A stretch of 51,024 nucleotides of DNA, taken from Streptomyces misionensis. GTDB taxonomy: Bacteria > Actinomycetota > Actinomycetes > Streptomycetales > Streptomycetaceae. The stretch is taken from assembly GCF_007896895.1 (NCBI RefSeq), contig NZ_VOGW01000001.1, positions 48,549 to 99,572 on the forward strand, written 5' to 3'. Of this stretch, positions 26,294 to 34,493 are shown piece after piece (within the stretch, counting starts at the first letter, position 1; each line of letters begins with the position of its first letter). Both the position numbers and the translations under genes were made by a program. The notes under the pieces are model-generated. The model had not been told where the DNA came from and did no database searches. It saw only the letters and a program-made list of their open reading frames with translations.

Positions 26294-26602
26294 TCAGGAT
26301 GACTCGACGAGGGCAGTCACAGTGCAATCATGGGTATTCCGGCAGTCGCGCCTTCACTCGGGTGCCGTTTCTCGGCGTCAACAGCAACAGCTTTGACCTC
26401 TGCGTGGTGAGCCATTCCCCGGCCGGTCCCCCCGGACGCTGACCGGCCTTTCCCGAGCGCCGCCGACCCGGCCGCGCGTACCGGCGCGGCCGCATGTGCG
26501 CGCCACATCATCTGATCCCTTCCGCAGCTTTCGCGTGCCCGTAGCGCCGATCGGACGCCCCCTGTCCGTCGGCCCTTCCATCCGCCCTGCCGAGGAGGCG
26601 AA

Positions 26603-29600
26603 ATGCCCCATGAGCGCGGAGCGCCCACTGCGCGCGCCGTCACAGACTTTCTGCTTTCTCGCGTCGTCGAACTGCTGGACGTGGCCAAGGACGCGGTGGA
26701 CCGCTGGGCCCCCATGCACCGTTACGGCCTGGAGTCGGTGAAGGCGGCCGCGCTCGCCGCCTCGCTGTCCGAATTCCTGGGCTGGAAGGTCCCGGTCACC
26801 TGGATGTGGCAGTACCCGACCATCGACGAACTGAGCCGTGCGCTCGTCGACGGTCCCCGGGCCGCGCAGACCGCCCAACCGGTCGACGACCGGCGTACGG
26901 CGGCGCGGGAGCCGGTCGCGATCGTCGGCATCGGCTGCCGGTTCCCGGGCGGCCCGGACCCGGACGCGTTCTGGCGGCTGCTGACCGAGGGCCGCGACGC
27001 CGTCGGACCGGTGCCGGCCGAGCGCCGCGAACTCCTGCGCGACAGCGTGCGCTGGGGCGGCTTCATCGACGGCATCGACCGCTTCGATCCGCTGTTCTTC
27101 GGCATCTCGCCCCGGGAAGCCGTCCAGATGGACCCGCAGCAGCGCCTCGTGCTGGAGCTGGCCTGGGAGGCACTGGAGGACGCGGGGATCGCACCCCGGG
27201 GCCTCGTCGGCAGCGACACCGGCGTGTTCATGGCCTCCTGCTGGGGCGACTACGCGGCGCTCGCCCACTACCGCGGCCCCGACAGCCAGATCACCCCGCA
27301 CACCGCGACCGGCATGCACAACGGCATCATCGCCAACCGCGTCTCCTACATCCTCGGCCTCCAGGGCCCGAGCATGGCCATCGACGCCGCCTGCGCCGGT
27401 TCGCTGGTCTCGGTGCACCTGGGCTGCCAGTCGATCTGGATGGGCGAGAGCGAACTGGTGCTGGCCGGCGGGGTGAACCTGAGCTTCGTCTCCGACTACT
27501 ACACCGCCATGGACCGGATGGGCGCGCTCGCCCCGGACGGCCGTTGCAAGACCTTCGACGCGCGCGCCGACGGCTACGTCCGCGGCGAGGGCGCCGGCGT
27601 CGTCGTACTCGCCCCGCTGAGCGTGGCGCTCGAACGCGAACTGCCCGTGTACTGCCTGATCAAGGGCAGCTCGGCCAACAACGACGGTGCCAGCAACGGC
27701 ATGACCGCGCCCAACCCGCAGGCGCAGGAGCTGATGCTGCGCACCGCCTACCGGCGGGCCGGCATCGCGCCGTCCCTCGTGGACTACATCGAGTGCCACG
27801 GCTCCGCGACCCCCCTCGGTGACCCCATCGAGGCCAACGCCATCGGCGCGGTCCTGGGCGGTGACCGCCCGGCGCCGCTCCGGCTCGGTTCCGTGAAGTC
27901 CAACGTCGGACACCTGGAGGCGGCGGCCGGCATCGTCGGCCTGGTCAAGCTCGCGCTCTCGATCCGCAACGGCGTGCTGCCCCCGAGCCTGCACTACGCC
28001 ACCCCCAACCCGCAGATCATGTTCGACGAGTACAACCTCACGGTCCAGGACCGGCTGACCCCGTGGCCGCGACGGTCCGACGCGCGCCGCGGGGGAGTCA
28101 GCTCGTTCGGCTTCGGCGGCGCGATCTGCCACGTCGTCGCCGAGGAACTGCCGCGCCCCGAGGGCTCCCTCGTCCTGCTGGCCGAGGACTCGCCGCAGGC
28201 GCTGGCCGAGCGCGCCCGGGCGCTGCGCGACGAGCACGACCTGCGGGCGATCAGCGGACGGCCGCCCGGCGACGGCAGGTTCCGGCTCGCGGCCGCCGCC
28301 CGCGACATGACCGAGCTGAGGGCACAGCTGGACGCCTTCGCCGGCGGCACGACGGCTCCCGGGCTGAGCGTCGGCGAACAGGGCGGACGCAGGCCGCGAG
28401 TGGCGTTCCTGTTCTCCGGCAACGGCTCGCAGTGGGTCGGCATGGGCAGGCAACTGCTCGCCGGGATGCCCGTGTTCCGCCGCTCCATGATGCGCTCCGA
28501 CAAGCGGATGCGCGAGCTGCTGGGCTTCTCGCCGGTCGAACAGATGCTGGCGCCCGACGGCCGCCTCGACGACATGGACGTCTTCCAGCCGCTGCTGTTC
28601 TGCATGCAGGTCGCCCTGGCCGACGCCTGGCGCTCGCTGGGCGTGGAGCCCGACGTGGTCGTGGGACAGAGCGTCGGTGAGTTCGCCGCCTCCCACATCG
28701 CCGGGGCGCTCGACTTCGAGGACGCCTCCCGGCTGGCCGCCTGCCACGGCAGGCTCCTCCAGCAGCTGGCCGTCGGACGCGGCGAGGGCATCGTGGTCAC
28801 CACCGGCGCCGACGCCGTCGAGCGGTACCTGACCGGACAGCTCACGGTCTCCGGCCACAACGGCCCGAACTCCACGCTGGTGACCGGCACCCCGCAGGAG
28901 ATCGACGACCTCGTCCAGCGGCTGACCGAGGAGGGCGTCACCACCCACCGGGTGCGGATGGGCCACGCCCCGCACTCCCCGCTGGTCGACCATGTCCTCG
29001 CCCCGCTCAAGACCGAACTCGCCGGCCTCACCCCCCGGTCCACCCGCATCCCGATGATCTCCACGGTCACCGGCGAACGCATCGACGGCGCCGAACTCGG
29101 CCCGGACTACTGGGCGGACAACCTGCGCCGGGAGATCCGGGTCGTCGACGCCCTGACGGCCCTGCGCGACCACGACATCGACGCGGTGATCGAACTCAGC
29201 CCGCACCCCGTGCTGCTCAAGTCGGTGGCGGAGCTCCTCCCCGCCACCACCCTGCCCTCGCTGCGCCGCGGCACCGACGAGGCCTGGACCCTGCTGGGCT
29301 CGCTCGGCGCGCTGTACGCCGCCGGGCACCCGGTCACCGCGAGCCCCTTCCTCGCCGGCGACCGGGGACGCCACGCCACACCCGGCCGGGGCGCCCCCGC
29401 GACCGACGAACGGCCGTACCTCGTGCCCGTCACGGCGCACTCGGCCGCCGCGCTGGCCGACACCTGCCGCGAACTGTCCAACCACGTCGAACGCGACCCG
29501 GGCCTGCGGGTGTCCGACCTCGCCTACACCCTCGCGACCAGGCGTTCCCCCCAGAACCACCGGGTGGCGCTGTTCGCCCGCAACCGGCAGGAGGTCCTGG

Positions 29601-32600
29601 ACGGCCTCGCCCGGGTCGCCTCCGGCCGGTCGCACCCCGACGCCGTCACCGGCACGGTCACCGGCACCGGCGACCGGCGCGTGGTGCTGGTGTTCTCCGG
29701 CGGTGGCACCCACTGGGTGGGCATGGGCCGCGAACTCATGCGCACGCACGCCGGGTTCCGCACCTGGATGCAGGCCTGCGACACCGCCGTACGCGCGGCC
29801 GGCGGCTGCTCGGTCCTCGAACAGCTCGACGCCCCCGAGGACGCGGCCCGGTTCGAGGAGATGGACTTCCAGCAGCCCGTCCTGTTCGCCCTCCAGGTCT
29901 CGCTGGCCAAGGTCTGGCTCGGGCTCGGGGTGCGGCCGGCCGCCGTCGTCGGACACAGCCTCGGCGAGGTCGCGGCCGCGTGCGTGGCCGGGGCGCTGTC
30001 CCTGGAGGACGCGGCCCGCGTGGTCGTCGCCCGCTCGCACCTGCTCGAACACGAGGCGGCCCCCGGCGCCATGATCTCGGTCGACCTGCCCGAGCGGGAA
30101 CTGCTGCCGTGGCTCGCCCCGTACGCGAAGCACGCGGCGGTCGCCGTGGTCAACAGCCCCACCAGCGCGGCCGTTTCCGGCTCGCCCGAGGCCGTCCGCG
30201 CGCTGGAGGCCGAGCTGCGGCGGGCGGGGGTCTCCACCAGGAACATCCGGGTCGAACGACCGGTGCACAGCCCCGGCATGGACCCGCTGACCGAGCCGCT
30301 GCGCGAACTCATCGCCGGCATCACCCCGTCGGCCGGCACCATCGACTTCCACTCCACCGCCCTGGCCGGCACGGTGAACCCGGTCGTCGACGTCGACTAC
30401 TGGGTGCACAACCTGCGCAACCAGGTCCGGTTCGCCGAGACGATCGGCGCGCTGGTCGAGGGCGGCGTGGGCACCTTCGTGGAGATCGGCCCGCACGAGA
30501 CGCTGCGCGGCGCGGTCGAGGAGATCGCGCTCGGCCGCAACGCCCCGGTGCACGCGGTCAACTCCCTGCGGCGCGGTGAGAGCGACCTGCGCTGTCTGCT
30601 GGGGGCCGCCGCGTCCTTGTACGTCAGGGGCGTCCCGCTGACCTTCGACCCGCTGTTCGACGACGACGTCGAGGTCGTGGAGACCCCGCTCGTGCAGTGG
30701 CAGAAGGAACGTTTCTGGTTGGACGTCGAGCCCCGTGCCGAAGCCGCGCCCGCGGCGGTCGCGGCACCGGCCCCGGCGCCCGCCGCGCAGACCGCGGCCG
30801 CGCCCGCGACCGCCCCGGCCGACACCAGGTCGCCCGCGGAGATCCTCGTCGGCGAGATCGCCGACGTGCTCGGCGTGGCCGAGCACAGGCTCGACGCGGA
30901 CTCACGCCTGCGCGACTTCGGCCTCGACTCGATGCTGGCGATCCGCCTGGTCAACAAGGTGCAGTCGCTGTTCGGACAGCGGGTGTCGCCGGTGGTGTTC
31001 CTCGACGGGCGCACCATCGCCGAGATCGTCGCCCATCTCACCGAGGCCACGGGCGGACCGGCCGCGGCCGCGGCGGCCGAGCCGCCCCCGCCCGCCCCGC
31101 CCGCTCCGGCCGTCCCGGCCCCCCGGCCGGAGCCGGCGCCCGAGCCCCGGCGCACACCGGCCCTCCTCGACGAGCTGTCCGAGCTCGACGCCGGGGAACT
31201 GGTCGAGGAACTGGCCGCGCGCGGCCTGCTGGACCCCACCGACGCACCGGCGCTCGACCAGCTGCGCGCAGAGGGCCTCGGCTTCGGCATCGCTCCGGCC
31301 TCACACGGCCAGGCCTCCCTGTGGTTCATGCAGCAGATCGCGCCGGACGCCGTGCCGTACAACTTCATGGTGGCCGCCCGGATCCGCGCCGCGGTGGACG
31401 AACAGGCCCTGGAACGCGCCGTGTCGGCCGTGATCGAACGGCATCCCGCGCTGCGCACGATCTTCGTGGAGGCGGGCGGCAGCCCCTACCAGGTCATCCT
31501 CGACGAACCGGAGTACGAGTTCGTCGTCCTGGACGGCACGGGCCTGGACGAGGAGGAGGCCCGCGAGGAACTGGCCGTCCAGGGCCATCTGCCCATGGAC
31601 CTGGACAACGGGCCGCTGGTGCGCGTGGTGCTGCTCACCCGCGGCCCCGCGGACCACTGTCTGCTGGTCCTCGTGCACCACATCGCCTCGGACGCGGCAT
31701 CGGCCGACGTGATGATCCGCGAACTCCAGGAGTTCTACGCGGGCGCCGCCCCCGAAGACCGCGAACCCGCCGCCCCCTACACGGAGTTCGTGGAGTGGGA
31801 GCGGCAGTGGCTGGAAGGCCCGGCGGCCGACGCGGCCCTCGACTGGTGGGCGGAGCGACTGGCCGACCCGCCCGCCCGCCTCGACCTGTCCCCCGGACAG
31901 CGCCCGCCCGGCGTTACCTACGAGGGCCGCGACCTCACCTTCCGCTGGAGCGCCGAGGAGACCCGTACCCTGCGGGAGTTCGCGGTGCGCGAAGGCGTCT
32001 CGATCAGCACCGTCGCGCTGGCCGGCTTCTTCGCCACCCTCAACCGGGCGGCCGCCGTCGAGGACTCCGTGCTCGCCACCGCCATCGCCCAACGCGGCGA
32101 GCCCGGCTGGGAGTCGGCCATCGGCTACTACCTGAACACCGTGCTGGTGCGCGCGAAACCGGCGGGCGACCGCTCCTTCCGGGACCTGCTGCACGAGGTC
32201 CACGCGTTCTCGCTCGGCCTGCTGGAGCACATGAACTACCCCCTCGACCTGCTGGCGTCCACCCTGAAGCCACCGCGGACCGAGGGCCGCTCCCCGTGGT
32301 TCGACGTCGTGCTGAACTGGCTGTCCTCGGACGCCTTCCCACGCTCCGTCAAGCTCTTCCACGGCATCGGCGACACCATCGACCCGGCCGGCGCCCTGCC
32401 GCTCGAACCGCTGCCCGTCCGCAGGCACCTCGCCAAGTTCGACCTGGAGATCTCGATGGCCGAGATCTCCGGCGAAGTGGTCGGCCATGTCCAGTACAAA
32501 CCGAGCTACCTGGAGAAGCAGACCGTGACGGCACTGCTCACGCTCTACCGCACCGTGCTCTTCGACTCGATCGCCCGACCCGACCTGGCACTGGACGCCA

Positions 32601-32638
32601 TCGCGCCGGCCGGCCTCCCCGAGGGGACGGACCAGTGA
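26603..32638 (+). CDS. lctA: Hybrid PKS-NRPS LctA: ACP-KS-AT-AT-ACP-C
   Basis: 2011 residues. Domains: ACP 12-85 (Ser45 in YGLESVKA); KS 102-520 (Cys264 in DAACAGS, His399, His437); AT1 598-870 (Ser690 in GQSVGE, His791); AT2 1027-1320 (Ser1119 in GHSLGE, His1222); second carrier 1410-1485 (Ser1443 in GLDSML); condensation domain 1563-2000 (HHIASDA, His1693). No reductive domain. AT2 keeps the extender carboxylate-binding Arg (Arg1144); AT1 has His715 there, so AT1 should load a starter lacking a carboxylate. This matches recalled architectures of SalA (salinosporamide) and LctA (lactacystin). Proposed job: put formyl on ACP1, extend with methylmalonyl on ACP2, amidate with the LctB amino acid. 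AGGAGG lies 4 nt before the ATG. Overlaps lctB (GTGA). Confidence 0.9.
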   Translation: MPHERGAPTARAVTDFLLSRVVELLDVAKDAVDRWAPMHRYGLESVKAAALAASLSEFLGWKVPVTWMWQYPTIDELSRALVDGPRAAQTAQPVDDRRTAAREPVAIVGIGCRFPGGPDPDAFWRLLTEGRDAVGPVPAERRELLRDSVRWGGFIDGIDRFDPLFFGISPREAVQMDPQQRLVLELAWEALEDAGIAPRGLVGSDTGVFMASCWGDYAALAHYRGPDSQITPHTATGMHNGIIANRVSYILGLQGPSMAIDAACAGSLVSVHLGCQSIWMGESELVLAGGVNLSFVSDYYTAMDRMGALAPDGRCKTFDARADGYVRGEGAGVVVLAPLSVALERELPVYCLIKGSSANNDGASNGMTAPNPQAQELMLRTAYRRAGIAPSLVDYIECHGSATPLGDPIEANAIGAVLGGDRPAPLRLGSVKSNVGHLEAAAGIVGLVKLALSIRNGVLPPSLHYATPNPQIMFDEYNLTVQDRLTPWPRRSDARRGGVSSFGFGGAICHVVAEELPRPEGSLVLLAEDSPQALAERARALRDEHDLRAISGRPPGDGRFRLAAAARDMTELRAQLDAFAGGTTAPGLSVGEQGGRRPRVAFLFSGNGSQWVGMGRQLLAGMPVFRRSMMRSDKRMRELLGFSPVEQMLAPDGRLDDMDVFQPLLFCMQVALADAWRSLGVEPDVVVGQSVGEFAASHIAGALDFEDASRLAACHGRLLQQLAVGRGEGIVVTTGADAVERYLTGQLTVSGHNGPNSTLVTGTPQEIDDLVQRLTEEGVTTHRVRMGHAPHSPLVDHVLAPLKTELAGLTPRSTRIPMISTVTGERIDGAELGPDYWADNLRREIRVVDALTALRDHDIDAVIELSPHPVLLKSVAELLPATTLPSLRRGTDEAWTLLGSLGALYAAGHPVTASPFLAGDRGRHATPGRGAPATDERPYLVPVTAHSAAALADTCRELSNHVERDPGLRVSDLAYTLATRRSPQNHRVALFARNRQEVLDGLARVASGRSHPDAVTGTVTGTGDRRVVLVFSGGGTHWVGMGRELMRTHAGFRTWMQACDTAVRAAGGCSVLEQLDAPEDAARFEEMDFQQPVLFALQVSLAKVWLGLGVRPAAVVGHSLGEVAAACVAGALSLEDAARVVVARSHLLEHEAAPGAMISVDLPERELLPWLAPYAKHAAVAVVNSPTSAAVSGSPEAVRALEAELRRAGVSTRNIRVERPVHSPGMDPLTEPLRELIAGITPSAGTIDFHSTALAGTVNPVVDVDYWVHNLRNQVRFAETIGALVEGGVGTFVEIGPHETLRGAVEEIALGRNAPVHAVNSLRRGESDLRCLLGAAASLYVRGVPLTFDPLFDDDVEVVETPLVQWQKERFWLDVEPRAEAAPAAVAAPAPAPAAQTAAAPATAPADTRSPAEILVGEIADVLGVAEHRLDADSRLRDFGLDSMLAIRLVNKVQSLFGQRVSPVVFLDGRTIAEIVAHLTEATGGPAAAAAAEPPPPAPPAPAVPAPRPEPAPEPRRTPALLDELSELDAGELVEELAARGLLDPTDAPALDQLRAEGLGFGIAPASHGQASLWFMQQIAPDAVPYNFMVAARIRAAVDEQALERAVSAVIERHPALRTIFVEAGGSPYQVILDEPEYEFVVLDGTGLDEEEAREELAVQGHLPMDLDNGPLVRVVLLTRGPADHCLLVLVHHIASDAASADVMIRELQEFYAGAAPEDREPAAPYTEFVEWERQWLEGPAADAALDWWAERLADPPARLDLSPGQRPPGVTYEGRDLTFRWSAEETRTLREFAVREGVSISTVALAGFFATLNRAAAVEDSVLATAIAQRGEPGWESAIGYYLNTVLVRAKPAGDRSFRDLLHEVHAFSLGLLEHMNYPLDLLASTLKPPRTEGRSPWFDVVLNWLSSDAFPRSVKLFHGIGDTIDPAGALPLEPLPVRRHLAKFDLEISMAEISGEVVGHVQYKPSYLEKQTVTALLTLYRTVLFDSIARPDLALDAIAPAGLPEGTDQ

Positions 32639-34455
32639 CCCAGACCCTGCACGCGCAGTTCGCCGAACAGGCGAAGAAGACCCCTGACGCCACCGCGGTC
32701 TACTCCGACGCCGGTGTCCTGACCTACCGCGAGCTGGACGAGCGGTCCCGGGAGCTGGCCGAACGGCTCGCCGCCGAGGGCGCCGGTCCCGGCATCCCGG
32801 TCGGCGTCTGCGTCGAGCGCACCCCCGACCTGCTCGCCGGCATCCTGGCCGTCCTGCGCACCGGCTCCTGCTACGTGCCCCTGGACCCGCGCTACCCGGC
32901 CGAGCGGCTGGCCTTCATGGTCCGCGACAGCGGCACCCGCCTGCTGCTCACCACGCCCGCCTCCCGGGCCAACTGCCCGGCCGGCCCGACCACGGTGGTG
33001 CTGGACAGGACCGCCACCACCGAGCCCGGCGAGAAGCCCGTACCGGTCGTGCCCGGCGACACCGCGTACGTGATCTACACCTCGGGCTCCACCGGCCGCC
33101 CCAAGGGCGTGGCGGTGCGGCACGGCGGCTGTGTCGCCATGCTGGCCGCGATGGACCGCACCCTGGCCGGCTGCGACCTCAGCGGCGTCTCCGCGGCCAG
33201 CTCGATCTGCTTCGACATGTCCGTGATGGAGATCTTCCCCACGCTGTGCCGGGGCGGTGCCGTCGTGCTCGTGGAGAGCGCCGTCCACCTCCCGGAGAGC
33301 CCGCACGTCGACCGGATCACCCATCTGCACGCCATCCCCTCCGTGATGAACACGCTGCTCGACGCCGGCGGCCTGCCCCCGAACCTGCGCACGGTCGTGT
33401 TCGGCGGCGAGCCCCTGCGGCGCAAGCTGGTCGACCGGGTGTACCAGGAGACCGGCGCCGACCGGGTCTTCAACGCCTACGGCCCCACCGAGGGGACCGT
33501 CTTCTGCACCTTCGGGCCGGTGCCGAAGGACGGCACGGACGAACCCACGATCGGCCCGCCCACGGACGGCGCCCGGGTCTACGTGCTCGACGAGAACCTG
33601 AAGCCGCTGCCGCCCGGCGTGCCCGGCGAGCTGTACCTCGGCGGCGCGGGCCTCGGCCACGGCTACGTCAACCGGCCGCGCACCACCACCGAACGGTTCG
33701 TCCCCGACCCGTTCCGGGACGGCGAGCGGATGTACCGCACCGGCGACGTCGTCCGGCTGACCGACAGCGGTGAACTGGAGTTCGTGGGCCGCACCGACAA
33801 CCAGGTCAAGGTGCGCGGCCACCGCATCGAGCTGGAGGAGGTCGAGGCCCGGCTGACCGGCTGCCCCGAGGTCCGGGAGGCCGCCGCCGTCGTACGGGGC
33901 CGCAGGCTCGTCGGCTACGTCGTGCCCGAGGGCGAGGTCCACGACGGCGTGCGGGTGGACGCCGCGCTCCAGGCCGCCATCACCGGCAAACTCGCCACCG
34001 AGCTGCCCGACTACATGATCCCCGGGGCGATCGTCCTGCTGCCCGCGCTCCCGCTGACGCCGGGCGGAAAGCTCGACCGCGCAGCCCTCCCCGAGCCGCC
34101 CGCCGCCGGCACCGGACGCCCCGTGACGCCCGCCGGCACCCCGACCGAGGTGGCGCTCGCGGAGATCTGGGGCCAGCTGCTCGACCTCGAACCGGCGAGC
34201 ATCGACGTCCGGGCCGCCTTCTACGACCTCGGCGGCGACTCGCTGCTGCTGGTCCGGCTGGCCCGGCTGATGACCCGGCGCTTCGACCGCCGGGTGCGCG
34301 TGCCCGACCTGTTCAGCTTCCGTGACATCCACTCGCTCGGCCGCTGGCTGGACGACGAGAGCGGCGCCACCCCCGAGGCGGTGCAGTCGGCCCGCCGCCG
34401 GGCCACCGTCCGCCGCGCCGCGCTGCGGGGCCGCGCCGCCTCCGGCGGCAACTGA
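32635..34455 (+). CDS. lctB: NRPS LctB: adenylation domain and peptidyl carrier protein
   Basis: 606 residues. Adenylation domain about 5-490 with YTSGSTGRPKG (148-158), NAYGPTE, GELYLGG, YRTGD, KVRGHRIELEEVE and Lys479 in TPGGKLDR; carrier domain 503-572 with Ser536 in LGGDSLLL. No condensation, epimerase or thioesterase domain, so it supplies an aminoacyl thioester to the LctA C domain. Manual alignment to GrsA gives specificity residues D-M-M-S-V-G-A-V-F-K; Asp194 indicates an alpha-amino acid. Leucine is expected if the product is lactacystin-like, but the code was not matched to a database. GTG start overlaps the lctA stop; lctC begins 38 bp downstream. Confidence 0.9.
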   Translation: MTQTLHAQFAEQAKKTPDATAVYSDAGVLTYRELDERSRELAERLAAEGAGPGIPVGVCVERTPDLLAGILAVLRTGSCYVPLDPRYPAERLAFMVRDSGTRLLLTTPASRANCPAGPTTVVLDRTATTEPGEKPVPVVPGDTAYVIYTSGSTGRPKGVAVRHGGCVAMLAAMDRTLAGCDLSGVSAASSICFDMSVMEIFPTLCRGGAVVLVESAVHLPESPHVDRITHLHAIPSVMNTLLDAGGLPPNLRTVVFGGEPLRRKLVDRVYQETGADRVFNAYGPTEGTVFCTFGPVPKDGTDEPTIGPPTDGARVYVLDENLKPLPPGVPGELYLGGAGLGHGYVNRPRTTTERFVPDPFRDGERMYRTGDVVRLTDSGELEFVGRTDNQVKVRGHRIELEEVEARLTGCPEVREAAAVVRGRRLVGYVVPEGEVHDGVRVDAALQAAITGKLATELPDYMIPGAIVLLPALPLTPGGKLDRAALPEPPAAGTGRPVTPAGTPTEVALAEIWGQLLDLEPASIDVRAAFYDLGGDSLLLVRLARLMTRRFDRRVRVPDLFSFRDIHSLGRWLDDESGATPEAVQSARRRATVRRAALRGRAASGGN

Positions 34456-34493
34456 GTCATCTCCCCCCACCCCGACCCGAGCAGGAGCCTTCC

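Larger units (their letters stand above)
25524..26602. other. 1.08-kb divergent regulatory region between FAAL and lctA
   Basis: No confident gene. Parts of 25770-26400 are visibly less GC-rich than the surroundings and full of stops on both strands, as expected for a control region rather than coding DNA. It holds a dyad at 26268-26293, a small dyad TTTCC-GT-GGAAA (25776-25787) and a weakly supported minus-strand ORF (25527-25766). A TTGACC hexamer at 26393-26398 could be the -35 of an lctA promoter but no matching -10 is convincing. No pathway regulator gene is present. Confidence 0.6.

Noticed and set aside
25851..26327. Minus-strand open frame of 158 codons in the lctA control region
   Set aside because: Composition is unlike the neighbouring genes, codon third positions are not GC-enriched, no ribosome binding site or domain is visible, and a competing frame exists on the other strand.
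26378..30886. 1502-codon minus-strand open frame opposite lctA
   Set aside because: Antisense shadow of a GC-rich megasynthase; no domain, and the plus strand carries complete PKS motifs.
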